Source: Pseudomonas sessilinigenes
GTDB lineage: Bacteria; Pseudomonadota; Gammaproteobacteria; Pseudomonadales; Pseudomonadaceae
NCBI RefSeq assembly: GCF_003850565.1
Contig: NZ_CP027706.1
Span: 3,720,001-3,784,000 of the forward strand
DNA length: 64,000 nt
Direction: 5' to 3'
Shown: one piece after another, positions 51,716 to 61,214 of the stretch
Position numbering within the stretch: position 1 is the first letter of the stretch
Layout of the letters: each line of letters opens with the position of its first letter
The notes under the pieces: model-generated
Told to the model about the DNA's origin: nothing
Databases searched by the model: none
Seen by the model: the letters and a program-made list of their open reading frames with translations, nothing else
Program-made: the position numbers and the translations under genes

Positions 51716-53061
51716 GACAGTCCCTCGGGAAGTTGCAGCATCAGCAGGCGGCGTCTTTTTGTCTGGGGCGGCGGTGCCTGCCAGTGGCCGAAGCTCAGGC
51801 TCGGCGCCTGCAGTCCTTGCTGTGCGCAGAGCTCGGCCAGGGCCTCGGTCAAGCGCTGGCACAGCCCGTGGTAGTCGCCCGAGGTGCGTAGGTTGGCCTG
51901 CCAGAGCAGTCCGCGCTGGTGGATTTCGTATTCCTCAAGCTCTGCCCCCAGCATCAGCAGGGCCCGGCGCAAGACATCGGGATAGAGCGGCGCCAGCTGC
52001 TGGCCGTCGAGCCGCGGCAGCCAGAGGATCTCGTCAGCGCGACCTTCCACGGCGGCGATGGCCCGCTCCGCGCGGCCACAGGAGCAGGGCGCGCTGGCTA
52101 CCCGCAGGATGTCGTTGAGGCGATACCGCACGATCAACTGCGTGCGCCTTGAAAAGTCGGTGATGATCGGCTGGAAGCGCGTGCGTTGCGGGTCCAGCCA
52201 CTGCGGCTCGATGTGCAGGTGGCTTTCGTTCAGATGCAGGGTGCCGGCTTCGCAGGTGTAGCCAAGAAAGCCTTCGCTGGCCTGATAGATCTGCTGGGGC
52301 TTGATCCCGAAGGCTTGCTGCACCACTTCGGCGTCGGTGCTTTCCAGCACCTCGGCCACCGACAGGATGTGCCGTGGGCGGATCGTCAGTTGCCCGGCCA
52401 GGGCCGCCTGGGCCAGCCCACGCAGCACCGTGGCCGGGGCCACCAGCACGTCCGGGTTCTGTTGATTCAAGCGTTCCAGGGAAGCGGCCAGGCCCAGGGT
52501 CAGGTCGTGAAAGGCGAAGTCGATGCGACGGCTGGCCAGGGTGGTGTACAGGCGGCTGTTGGCCCGCAGGAAAAAGGCGATCCGCAGCGGTGCCAGCCAG
52601 GGGCACACCAGCCGGGGCAAGAGGGCCCGGGGCAGGGTGCGCGCCAGCAGGATGCCGGCCCAGCGCTGGCGTTCCACGCTGCTGACCAGGAACACCCCCT
52701 GGGCCCCCGATGTACCGCTGGACAGGCCCACGGTGATGTCGCCCAGGGTCGGGCTGAAGTCCCGCGACTGCTCCGCTTGCAGGGCTACCGGCAGTACCTG
52801 CTCCAGGCTCAGGGCGCGGGTGTTGAAGCCGGCGAAATCATTCATCAGGCTGGCCTTGTCCATGATCGGCAGGCGGTGCAGGCCGTCGTTTGCCAGCGCC
52901 TTGAAGCGTTCGCTACGGGGTATGACCCGGGCAATGAAGTACCTCAGGCGCCTTGCCTGCCAGGCTTCCAGCCGCTCGCGGCGACGAAAGCGCAGGGCGT
53001 AGCGGCTGAACACGAAGGAACCGATGGTGCGCAGCGTGCCCAGCAGGTGCTCACTGTTCAT
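51703..53061 (-). CDS. F390-synthetase/CapK-like adenylate-forming enzyme
   Basis: A 452-residue member of the PaaK/CapK side of the AMP-binding superfamily. The phosphate loop is ITVGLSSGTSGAQGVFL near residue 105, followed by QIYQASEGFLGYTC and IITDFSRRTQLIVRYRLNDILRVASAPCSCGRAE, where the Cys-x-Cys pair resembles F390 synthetase-type proteins. It should activate a carboxylic acid (or make an AMP/CoA adduct) for the pathway. It starts 11 bases inside the MBL-fold gene and ends overlapping the ATP-grasp start, so its expression is tied to both. Phenylacetate-CoA ligase activity itself is unlikely. Confidence 0.87.
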   Translation of the reverse strand: MNSEHLLGTLRTIGSFVFSRYALRFRRRERLEAWQARRLRYFIARVIPRSERFKALANDGLHRLPIMDKASLMNDFAGFNTRALSLEQVLPVALQAEQSRDFSPTLGDITVGLSSGTSGAQGVFLVSSVERQRWAGILLARTLPRALLPRLVCPWLAPLRIAFFLRANSRLYTTLASRRIDFAFHDLTLGLAASLERLNQQNPDVLVAPATVLRGLAQAALAGQLTIRPRHILSVAEVLESTDAEVVQQAFGIKPQQIYQASEGFLGYTCEAGTLHLNESHLHIEPQWLDPQRTRFQPIITDFSRRTQLIVRYRLNDILRVASAPCSCGRAERAIAAVEGRADEILWLPRLDGQQLAPLYPDVLRRALLMLGAELEEYEIHQRGLLWQANLRTSGDYHGLCQRLTEALAELCAQQGLQAPSLSFGHWQAPPPQTKRRRLLMLQLPEGLSCVY

Positions 53062-53905
53062 TGGCGAAGGCCTCCCAGGCCTGGGTGCAATGGGACGGCA
53101 GCACCGCCACCGCCGGTTCGCGGCGAATCAACTGGCCCAGGCCGCTGTAGGTGCGCACGTATTGCCTGCGGTCGGCGCTGGCAAACCACAGCGCCGGGGC
53201 GGCCGGCAGGCGCTCGGCGCGGCAGGCCGGCACCGACCAGCAGGCATCGGCCACCAGGAACACTGGCCGGCCCTGGGCATTGGGGATGAACAGGCCCAAC
53301 TGGCCTTCGCTGTGCCCCGGCAGCGGCACGCCGATCAGGCTGCCATCGCCGAACAGGTCCAGGCCCTGCTCGAAGGGCGCCATCCAGCCCGGCAGCGCGC
53401 AGCTGGGGCTGGCTTCGGCCAGGTTCAGGCGGGCGCTGAAATCGTCCGGCAGCAAACCCGGCAAATGGCCGCCAAGGGTGGCCCGCCAACGCTGGTCGCG
53501 CAGGCTGTCGATATGTCGGTAATCGGCTTCCAGGGCGATGAAACGGGCATTGGCAAAATCCCGCAGGCCGGCGATATGGTCGGCGTGGAAGTGGGAAATG
53601 ATCACGTAGCGGATATCCGCTGGGCCGATGCCCCGTTCATGCAGCTGGGCCCCCAGCTGTTCCGCCACCGGCAACTGCACCGGCACCGCGCTGCGGTACA
53701 GGCGCTCGGGCAGGGCGCGGGTGGCCTGGAAGAAGTGCTCGGCGTAGCCGGTGTCGTAGAGGATCCAGCCGTGGTCCGGGTGCTGGATCAGCCCGCACAA
53801 GGCCGGAAACTGCACCGGCGCCAGGCGCCCGCCACGGTCGGCCATGCATTCCAGGTGCTGGCACCAGCCGGCCCGCAGGATCTTCAAGCTGACGCAGCGG
53901 CTCAT
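53051..53905 (-). CDS. metallo-beta-lactamase-fold hydrolase (lactonase-like)
   Basis: A 284-residue hydrolase starting at the ATG at 53905, overlapping the epimerase stop by 4 bases. The metal-binding HxHxDH motif is SHFHADHIAGL (near residues 105-115), with further ligands in PLPGHSEGQ, VADACWS and LPSHCTQ. The closest architectures I recall are N-acyl-homoserine lactonase-like and related quorum-quenching enzymes, so a lactone or thioester of the operon's own product may be the substrate. No signal peptide, so it acts in the cytosol. Confidence 0.87.
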   Translation of the reverse strand: MSRCVSLKILRAGWCQHLECMADRGGRLAPVQFPALCGLIQHPDHGWILYDTGYAEHFFQATRALPERLYRSAVPVQLPVAEQLGAQLHERGIGPADIRYVIISHFHADHIAGLRDFANARFIALEADYRHIDSLRDQRWRATLGGHLPGLLPDDFSARLNLAEASPSCALPGWMAPFEQGLDLFGDGSLIGVPLPGHSEGQLGLFIPNAQGRPVFLVADACWSVPACRAERLPAAPALWFASADRRQYVRTYSGLGQLIRREPAVAVLPSHCTQAWEAFANEQ

Positions 53906-54909
53906 GGTCGTTGCTCCTGCTGTGCCAGCCACCATTTTGCGTGCTGGGCGATGCCTTGCTCCTGGGTGATGACCGGGCGATAGCCCAGCTCGTGCTGGAT
54001 GGCGCTGATGTCCAGGGTCTGGCTGAAGGCCAGGACGCCTGCGCCGTAGCGGGTGATCAAGGGTTCGGCGCCGTTGCCCAGGCGCGCCTTGAGCTCCAGC
54101 AGGTGTGCCACGCCGTGCACCAGGGGCCAGGGCAGGCGGCGGGTACGCAGCGGCAACTGGAAGTGCTCGGCCATCTGTTGCAGCAGGTCCTTGAACGCCA
54201 GCGGTGTGGCGTTGCTCAGGTTGTACACGCACAGCGGGCGCGGCAGGGGGCGGGTCAGGGCCAGCCACACCGCGTGCACCAGATTGTCGACGCAGGTCAG
54301 GTCCAGCTGTGCCAGGCCGCCGCGCATCAATGGAATCGCTCCGCGTTGCATCACGCGCAACAGGCGGGGCATCAGGGTCGCATCCCAGGGGCCGAACACC
54401 GCCCGTGGCCGCAGGATCACGCATTCGGGCAGGCCGGCTTCACCCAGCAGGGTTTCGGCCTGGGCCTTGCTGCGGGCGTAGTCATTCACCGGTGGTGGCA
54501 GTGGCTGGTCTTCGCGGATGCCCAGGCGGTCGCTGAAGTTGAAGTACAGGCTGGGAGTGGAGATATGCACCAGCCGTGGGATGCGGTTGTCCCGGCAGGC
54601 GTGGATCACCTCGGCGGTGGAGTCGAGGTTGGCTCGGGCGAAAGCCTGGGGCGAACCCCAGGGCGAGGACAGCGCCGCGCAATGGACGATGGCGTCATGC
54701 CCTCGGGTGGCGTCGGCCAGCAGGCGCTTGGCCTGTCGGCTGCCGTGTTCCAGGGGTAGCCAGCGTACAGGCGCCGGGCTGTGGACAGTGACTTGGGCCG
54801 CCGCCTCGGGGTTGCGTCCGCTGAACTGCACTTCGCAGCCCTCGGCGGCCAGCTTCCACACCAGATGCCGACCGATAAAACCGGTTCCACCAGTGACCAG
54901 GATTTTCAT
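53902..54909 (-). CDS. NAD-dependent epimerase/dehydratase-family reductase
   Basis: An extended short-chain dehydrogenase of 335 residues, starting at the ATG at 54909 that shares one base with the KAS III stop (TGATG). N-terminal TGGTGFIGRHLVWKL binds NAD(P)H; the catalytic Tyr-x-x-x-Lys is in NDYARSKAQAE near residue 148, and HISTPSLYFNF precedes it. The 3-beta-hydroxysteroid-dehydrogenase-like C-terminal region suggests reduction of a beta-keto acyl product, as in OleD of olefin biosynthesis. That parallel is inference. Being next to the KAS III gene, it most likely acts on its product. Confidence 0.9.
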   Translation of the reverse strand: MKILVTGGTGFIGRHLVWKLAAEGCEVQFSGRNPEAAAQVTVHSPAPVRWLPLEHGSRQAKRLLADATRGHDAIVHCAALSSPWGSPQAFARANLDSTAEVIHACRDNRIPRLVHISTPSLYFNFSDRLGIREDQPLPPPVNDYARSKAQAETLLGEAGLPECVILRPRAVFGPWDATLMPRLLRVMQRGAIPLMRGGLAQLDLTCVDNLVHAVWLALTRPLPRPLCVYNLSNATPLAFKDLLQQMAEHFQLPLRTRRLPWPLVHGVAHLLELKARLGNGAEPLITRYGAGVLAFSQTLDISAIQHELGYRPVITQEQGIAQHAKWWLAQQEQRP

Positions 54910-55928
54910 CAGAACTCCAGAATCAGGCCGCCCAGGGACAGGCCCGCGCCGGTGCCGATCAGCATCAGGGTCTGCCCGCGTTGAATACGTCCGTCGCGCA
55001 CCGCGATGTCCAGCGCGGTGGGCAGCGACGCCGCCACCTGATTGCCGTGCCGGGCAAAGATATCGATGACTTTCTCCGGCCCCAGGCTCAGGCGTCTGGT
55101 CGCATGCGCCATGGCCTGCTGGCTGGCCTGGTGGGGGATGATCCAGTCGACCTGCGCCAGGGGCAGCGCGGCTTGCTGGAGCAGGTCGTCCATCAGGTCG
55201 GGCAGGTGCTTGGCCGCCAGGCGGAACACGCCCTTGCCCTGCATGGCGAAGCTGGTCAGGGGCTCGAACGGCACGTCGATGCGCCGCGGGTGAAAGCGTG
55301 AACCGCCAGCGGGGATCTGACACAGCGCGGCGCCTTCGGCGTAGGTCTTGAGGCGCGAGGCGAGGATCTTCTGGCCACCGTCGCCCACCCCCAGCACCAC
55401 TGCCGCCGCACCGTCGCCGAAGATGCCGCTGACTTCCACCTGCTGCCAGTCCAGGCCGCAGGAGGCGATATCGGCGCACACCAGCAGGACACGTCGGTAG
55501 TGCCCGGCCTGGATCGGCCAGGACAGGGTGTCCAGAGCGGCGATAAAGCCCAGGCAGCTGGCGTTGATGTCCATGGCCGGGATACCCGACTGCCCCAGGC
55601 CCAGCTCCCGTTGCAGCAGCGCGGCGTTGCAGGGCATGCCTTGGTCCAGGGTGCCGCTGGCGCAGACGATCAGGTCCAGCTGGTCCAGCGCCAGGCCTGC
55701 TGCGTCCAGGGCCCGGTGCGCGGCGCTGGCGCCGAGGCTGGCGGCGGTGTCCGCAGGGGCGGCGACATGGCGCTGCTGCACTCCGCTGATGCGTGCCACG
55801 CTACCGGCTTCCAGGCCGAGCTGGCGGTCCAGTTCAGCGCTGGTGACCACCTGCTGCGGCAGGGCATGGCCAGTGCCGAGGATGGCCAGCGCCCGGGCAG
55901 GGCGGGGGGAGGACGCTGATGTGTGCAT
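54909..55928 (-). CDS. beta-ketoacyl-ACP synthase III-like enzyme
   Basis: First enzyme of the operon, 339 residues. A KAS III condenses an acyl-CoA or acyl-ACP starter with a malonyl extender, or a related pair. All three catalytic residues are in place: C125 (INASCLGFIAALD), H266 (WIIPHQASQQAM) and N296 (FARHGNQVAASLP). The N-terminal ALAILGTGHALPQQVVTSAELD is typical. Housekeeping FabH copies sit in fatty-acid clusters, not here, and the following reductase, ligases and oxygenase point to secondary metabolism. No acyl carrier protein gene is seen in the operon. OleA-like head-to-head condensation is an alternative. Confidence 0.9.
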   Translation of the reverse strand: MHTSASSPRPARALAILGTGHALPQQVVTSAELDRQLGLEAGSVARISGVQQRHVAAPADTAASLGASAAHRALDAAGLALDQLDLIVCASGTLDQGMPCNAALLQRELGLGQSGIPAMDINASCLGFIAALDTLSWPIQAGHYRRVLLVCADIASCGLDWQQVEVSGIFGDGAAAVVLGVGDGGQKILASRLKTYAEGAALCQIPAGGSRFHPRRIDVPFEPLTSFAMQGKGVFRLAAKHLPDLMDDLLQQAALPLAQVDWIIPHQASQQAMAHATRRLSLGPEKVIDIFARHGNQVAASLPTALDIAVRDGRIQRGQTLMLIGTGAGLSLGGLILEF

Positions 55929-55962
55929 GCAAATTCCGTTGGTGGGGCGTCGGGGAAGGTGA

Positions 55963-56607
55963 TCAGTTGGCGCTTGGCGCCACCGGGCAATGGCTCAGAA
56001 AAGCTTGCAGCCCTTGCTGATATTCCTCGGCGTCCATCAGTTCACTGTGTTTGGCGATGCGGCAGGCCTGGCCTTTGCGCTGCATCTGGGCATCGGCCAC
56101 GTCGTAGAAATTGGCCGCTTCGCGCAGGAGCACGATCTGCCCCCAGGTCAGGCTGCTCTTGGCTCTGGGAGGTTTGCTCAGGGAGAAGCCCTGGTCGTCG
56201 AAGGTCAGGTGGTAAACGCCCTCGATAGCCTTTAACGGCGCCCGCAGGCGGGCTTCGATCAGGCGGTGATTCAGGCTGCGTAGCGGCGTGCGGTTACGAG
56301 TTCGGGCTTGTAGGCGCTGAACCCAGCGCCCGGAAAAGCGCCACCAGAGCGGGATGAAAATCAGCGCGCAGAGCACCAGGGCGATGATTTTTTCCGGAGT
56401 AAAGCGCCGTTCCGGGAAATACAGCGCCAGGGGCGCGGCGATCAGGCTCAGCAGCAGGATCAGCGGGCCGAGCAGGCGCCCTTGCCAACGTGAGGTGACG
56501 CTGGAGATCCGCGTCTGCAATTGGTCATGCTCAAGCAGCGCCTGCGGCAGTGTTTCGGCAAGCCGGGCTTCGGTGTGGGCCGGGGTGAGGCGGTACTGCA
56601 ATTCCAT
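55963..56607 (-). CDS. YcxB-like membrane protein
   Basis: A 214-residue protein starting at the ATG at 56607 (MELQYRLTPAHTEARLAE). Two hydrophobic segments at about residues 48-100 (LLGPLILLLSLIAAPLALYF and IIALVLCALIFIPLWWRF) are followed by a YcxB-type C-terminal domain, with EGVYHLTFDDQGFSLSKPPRAKSSLTWGQIVLLREAANFYDV as landmark (positions about 140-180). The role is unknown. It ends 34 bases before the KAS III gene on the same strand, so it may be the first gene of the biosynthetic operon and serve as a sensor, an export helper, or simply a neighbour. Confidence 0.8.
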   Translation of the reverse strand: MELQYRLTPAHTEARLAETLPQALLEHDQLQTRISSVTSRWQGRLLGPLILLLSLIAAPLALYFPERRFTPEKIIALVLCALIFIPLWWRFSGRWVQRLQARTRNRTPLRSLNHRLIEARLRAPLKAIEGVYHLTFDDQGFSLSKPPRAKSSLTWGQIVLLREAANFYDVADAQMQRKGQACRIAKHSELMDAEEYQQGLQAFLSHCPVAPSAN

Positions 56608-56704
56608 GGCGGCTGAATCCGAGGTCCGTGTTCGGTGAGGGCGGCAGTTTACCGATTTCTGGGGGCCGGTAGCGGCGGTTTGCACGGGAACGCCGGCTCG
56701 CCGC

Positions 56705-57430
56705 TCAGGTTGGAAACTGTTCTATATGTCGCTCCACCCACTGGTACAGGCGTTCATCCAGTAGTGGCCTCTGCTGGTTGAAGTGGTCCTGGCGGCGGTT
56801 GAAGAGCGGGTCCTGGTTGATCCGCATGGCCAGCTCGATGGGGCATTCGTGCTCGGCATGGGCGGCCCGCACCTGCTGCTGGCGCTGATCGGCCTGTTCC
56901 AGGGTGTCCGCCAGGGTGTCGAGTTGCAGGAGCCTGAACTGAGCGATGGCCTGGGGCAGGTGAAAGTGCAGGGCGCTGTCGAAACCTTCCCAGTCCTCAT
57001 AGGCCAGCCATTCGTGCAGGATCATGAAGCAGCGTGGGGCCGGGGCCAGTTGCTCCAGTCGCGCGAAATCCAGCCAGTACTGGCGTGGCAGTTGCTCGGC
57101 GGTTTCGATGGCCTGGGCAATCAGGTCCAGGGCCTGGCCCGGGTCCCGATGATGCTTGCGCAGGATGCGCTGGGTCAGGGTGAAGCGCGCTTCTTCTATA
57201 GCGTGCAGGGCGCGGTTGAGGTCGTAACCGGCGTTGAGCAGCTGTTCCCTGGCTTGCTCGGAGGGCAGGCCGGATTTGTCTACCAGCACCTGCAACAGCT
57301 CGGACTTGTAGAGCTCGGCGGCTTGTTGAGGGTTGCCTGCGCAGCGGGCGAGCAGGGCTTGGGCGTGACGCAGGCCGATGGGGAGCAGGGCGCGTAGCTG
57401 TTGCAGGGCCTGGGTGGATGTCGGGTCCAT
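56705..57430 (-). CDS. unknown protein with UBA-like N-terminal helices
   Basis: A 241-residue all-helical protein starting at the ATG at 57430; the longer frame crosses a repeat. The N-terminal part (LRALLPIGLRHAQALLARCAGNPQQAAELYK and SGLPSEQAREQLLNAGYDLNRALHAIEEAR) looks like two UBA/EF-Ts-type three-helix bundles. The remainder, to the C terminus, has FMILHEWLAYEDWEGFDSALHFHLPQAIAQF and a charged end. There is no signal peptide and no catalytic motif. I have seen this type only as hypothetical proteins in pseudomonads. It is upstream of, and on the same strand as, the YcxB-like gene, 97 bases away. Confidence 0.75.
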   Translation of the reverse strand: MDPTSTQALQQLRALLPIGLRHAQALLARCAGNPQQAAELYKSELLQVLVDKSGLPSEQAREQLLNAGYDLNRALHAIEEARFTLTQRILRKHHRDPGQALDLIAQAIETAEQLPRQYWLDFARLEQLAPAPRCFMILHEWLAYEDWEGFDSALHFHLPQAIAQFRLLQLDTLADTLEQADQRQQQVRAAHAEHECPIELAMRINQDPLFNRRQDHFNQQRPLLDERLYQWVERHIEQFPT

Positions 57431-57500
57431 CGACGGAGTGCCTTGGTAGTCATTGCCGGCTGTGGCGGGAGGCTGATTATCCACTGCCCCGAACAAAACC

Positions 57501-57662
57501 TGTAGCCGCTGCCGCCGGCTGTGAACGAGCTGGGCGGCACTCCGACGAGGCGGGTGCAGCGATTTCAGGGCGAAAGCACTGCACCAGGCACATAGCGGAT
57601 GTGCCGGTATCGACGGCCCCTGCGGTGCCGTTCGCAGCCTCGCGGGCTCGGCAGCGGCTACA
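57501..57662. repeat. REP-like element with 13-bp terminal inverted repeats (family member B)
   Basis: Ends TGTAGCCGCTGCC (57501-57513) and GGCAGCGGCTACA (57650-57662) are perfect inverted repeats bounding 162 bases that contain further hairpins. Related ends occur at 10163-10260 and 60345-60456. No gene is seen in it. Confidence 0.75.
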
Positions 57663-57714
57663 GGGTTGGGGTGAGGTGGGGGCGGCAATTGCAGTGGCAG
57701 GGAAAAATCCCAGG

Positions 57715-57750
57715 CAAAAAAAAGGGCCTGGAGACTCGTCTCCAGGCCCT
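57715..57750 (-). terminator. intrinsic terminator of aspA
   Basis: AGGGCCTGGAGA-CTCG-TCTCCAGGCCCT, a 12-base perfect stem (57723-57750). On the minus strand it is followed by about eight U residues. It ends the aspA transcript 68 bases after the stop codon. Confidence 0.93.
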
Positions 57751-57817
57751 CAAAAGGTGAGAGGTGTCTAGTCCCTCAACCTGGTGAGCGGTGTTGCATG
57801 TTTCGGTGTCGCGGCGG

Positions 57818-59254
<1,437 letters not shown>

Positions 59255-59339
59255 CTCGGTAGGGACCCGGTCTGTGCCGGGAACGCTGCGAATCCTAGGG
59301 CTAAGGGTAATTTAGAGCCAATGCTGTTAAACACTGGCC

Positions 59340-59356
59340 TATGCATATTCGGCATA
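59340..59356. promoter_or_regulatory. LysR-type operator between aspA and the LysR gene
   Basis: TATGC-N7-GCATA, which fits the T-N11-A rule (T59342, A59354). It lies about 90 bases before aspA and 70 before the divergent LysR gene, the usual place for autoregulation plus control of the neighbour. Confidence 0.6.
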
Positions 59357-59423
59357 ATGCCCATGTGACGCCGCTTTGCCGGCGAGCGTGTGACCTAAAA
59401 TGGTGCGTGTCCGGGAGGACGTG

Positions 59424-60341
59424 ATGAATCTGGAAAGCAAATGGCTCGAGGACTTCAGTGCCCTGGCCGCCACCCGTAGCTTCTCGCAGGCCGCCGAGCG
59501 TCGCTTCGTGACCCAGCCAGCGTTCAGCCGACGCATCCGCAGCCTGGAGGCCGCCCTGGGCCTGACCTTGGTCAACCGTTCGCGCACGCCGGTGGAGCTG
59601 ACGGCGGCCGGGCAGCTGTTCCTGGTGACGGCGCGCACTGTGGTCGAGCAGCTCGGCGAAGTGGTGCGCCATCTGCACCATCTGGAAGGGGGGCAGGGCG
59701 AGGTGATGCAGGTGGCGGCGGCCCACTCCCTGGCCCTGGGGTTCTTTCCACGCTGGATCGCACAACTGCGCAACGAGGGCCTGAACATTGCCACCCGGTT
59801 GGTGGCGACCAACGTCGGCGATGCGGTACACGCCCTGCGTGAGGGCGGTTGTGACCTGATGCTGGCTTTCTATGACCCGGACGCGGCCTTGCAGATGGAC
59901 TCGGAAATCTTCCCCTCGCTGCACCTGGGGCACACCGAGATGCTTCCGGTCTGCGCCGCCGATGCCCAAGGCAAGCCGCTGTTCGACCTGGAAGGCGAAG
60001 CCAGCGTGCCGTTGCTGGCCTACAGCGCCGGGGCCTTCCTCGGGCGATCGGTCAATCTGCTGCTGCGCCAGCGCAACCTGCGTTTCACGACCGTCTATGA
60101 GACCGCCATGGCCGATAGCCTCAAGAGCATGGCCCTGGAAGGCCTGGGTATTGCCTGGGTGCCGCAATTGAGCGTGCGCGCCGAGCTGGCCCGGGGCGAG
60201 CTGGTGGTGTGCGGTGGCGCGCAATGGCATGTGCCGCTGGAGATCCGCCTGTACCGCTGTGCCCTGGTGCGCAAGGCCAACGTGCGCCTGCTGTGGCGCA
60301 AGCTCGAGGGCGCCGCGGCGCAGGGTGCGAGCAACCCATGA
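59424..60341 (+). CDS. LysR-family regulator divergent from aspA
   Basis: A 305-residue regulator starting at the ATG at 59424, preceded by GGGAGG. The winged helix reads WLEDFSALAATRSFSQAAERRFVTQPAFSRRIRSLEAAL in outline (residues 8-46). The effector domain runs from about residue 90 (GEVMQVAAAHSLALGFFPRWI). It belongs to the class that controls a divergent catabolic gene, so aspA is the likely target. I recall a LysR gene at the same place in P. aeruginosa. The inducer could be aspartate or a derivative, but this is not shown. Confidence 0.9.
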   Translation: MNLESKWLEDFSALAATRSFSQAAERRFVTQPAFSRRIRSLEAALGLTLVNRSRTPVELTAAGQLFLVTARTVVEQLGEVVRHLHHLEGGQGEVMQVAAAHSLALGFFPRWIAQLRNEGLNIATRLVATNVGDAVHALREGGCDLMLAFYDPDAALQMDSEIFPSLHLGHTEMLPVCAADAQGKPLFDLEGEASVPLLAYSAGAFLGRSVNLLLRQRNLRFTTVYETAMADSLKSMALEGLGIAWVPQLSVRAELARGELVVCGGAQWHVPLEIRLYRCALVRKANVRLLWRKLEGAAAQGASNP

Positions 60342-60344
60342 CCC

Positions 60345-60456
60345 TGTAGCCGCCGGTGAGGCTGCGACAAGGCCCGCCGGGCCTTCGGGTGCGTGGCCGA
60401 CTGGACCTTTTCTGCGGCCGTTGTGCGCCCGTGCGTCGCCTGTGGCCGCGGCTACA
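60345..60456. repeat. REP-like element (family member C)
   Basis: Ends TGTAGCCGC (60345-60353) and GCGGCTACA (60448-60456) are inverted. Internal palindromes, including GGCCCGCCGGGCC, give strong secondary structure. It starts three bases after the LysR stop. Confidence 0.75.
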
Positions 60457-60590
60457 GGAAACCGGCAGGGCCGCAGGGATTTCCAATGTGGGGCGGCTGA
60501 CTTCAAAGTCAATAAAACCGGGCCTTTGGGCAAAGAAGGCCAGTGTGTCGCAGGTGGTCGGTGAACGTGTGTCGCGGACATTTTTTTGGG

Positions 60591-60596
60591 TATACT
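60591..60596 (+). promoter_or_regulatory. -10 element of the purEK promoter
   Basis: TATACT preceded by a T-rich tract. The -35 hexamer is weak (TGTGTC-like near 60568). Transcription would start near 60603, giving a leader of about 110 bases that contains the terminator hairpin at 60634-60672. Confidence 0.55.
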
Positions 60597-60633
60597 GCGC
60601 GGCCTCCGGCCGGTTTACCTGGCCAGAATTCGT

Positions 60634-60672
60634 ACAACAAGCCACGCCATTTTGCGTGGCTTGTTGTTTTTT
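60634..60672 (+). terminator. terminator hairpin in the purE leader (possible attenuator)
   Basis: ACAACAAGCCACGC (60634-60647) pairs perfectly over 14 bases with GCGTGGCTTGTTGT (60654-60667), loop CATTTT, followed by a run of T. It lies 38 bases after the presumed -10 and 40 bases before purE, so it can stop transcription inside the leader. The LysR gene ends 290 bases upstream and would not need it. Confidence 0.85.
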
Positions 60673-60711
60673 GACGCGCCTGCGGGCGCCCAGAGAGAAA
60701 GAGGCACGACG

Positions 60712-61203
60712 ATGAGTGCACTGGTTGGCGTGATCATGGGCTCCAAGTCCGATTGGTCCACCCTTAGCCACACCGCCGATATGCTGGATAAACTCGGCAT
60801 CCCCTACGAGGTGAAGGTGGTTTCCGCACACCGCACCCCGGACCTGCTGTTCCAGTACGCCGACGAGGCCGAATCGCGTGGCATCGAGGTGATCATCGCC
60901 GGTGCCGGTGGCGCGGCCCACCTGCCAGGCATGTGTGCGGCCAAGACCCACCTGCCGGTGCTGGGCGTGCCGGTGCAGTCCTCGATGCTCTCGGGCGTGG
61001 ATTCGCTGCTGTCGATCGTGCAGATGCCCGCCGGCATCCCGGTAGCGACCCTGGCCATCGGCAAGGCTGGTGCGATCAACGCCGCCCTGCTCTCGGCGAG
61101 CATCCTGGGCGCCAAGCACCCGCAGTTCCATGCGGTGCTGAAAAAATTCCGTGCTGAACAGACAGACAGCGTCCTGGACAATCCAGACCCGCGCGTCGCC
61201 TGA
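60712..61203 (+). CDS. purE: N5-carboxyaminoimidazole ribonucleotide mutase PurE
   Basis: Moves the carboxyl group of N5-CAIR to give CAIR in purine synthesis. The 163-residue product starts at the ATG at 60712. [16 protein letters not shown] (the glycine-rich phosphate loop), [13 protein letters not shown], and [19 protein letters not shown] followed by PVLGVPVQS are the class I PurE signature. It is 11 bases upstream of purK and co-transcribed with it. A leader terminator stands before it. Confidence 0.96.
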   Translation: MSALVGVIMGSKSDWSTLSHTADMLDKLGIPYEVKVVSAHRTPDLLFQYADEAESRGIEVIIAGAGGAAHLPGMCAAKTHLPVLGVPVQSSMLSGVDSLLSIVQMPAGIPVATLAIGKAGAINAALLSASILGAKHPQFHAVLKKFRAEQTDSVLDNPDPRVA

Positions 61204-61214
61204 GGTCGTTGACG

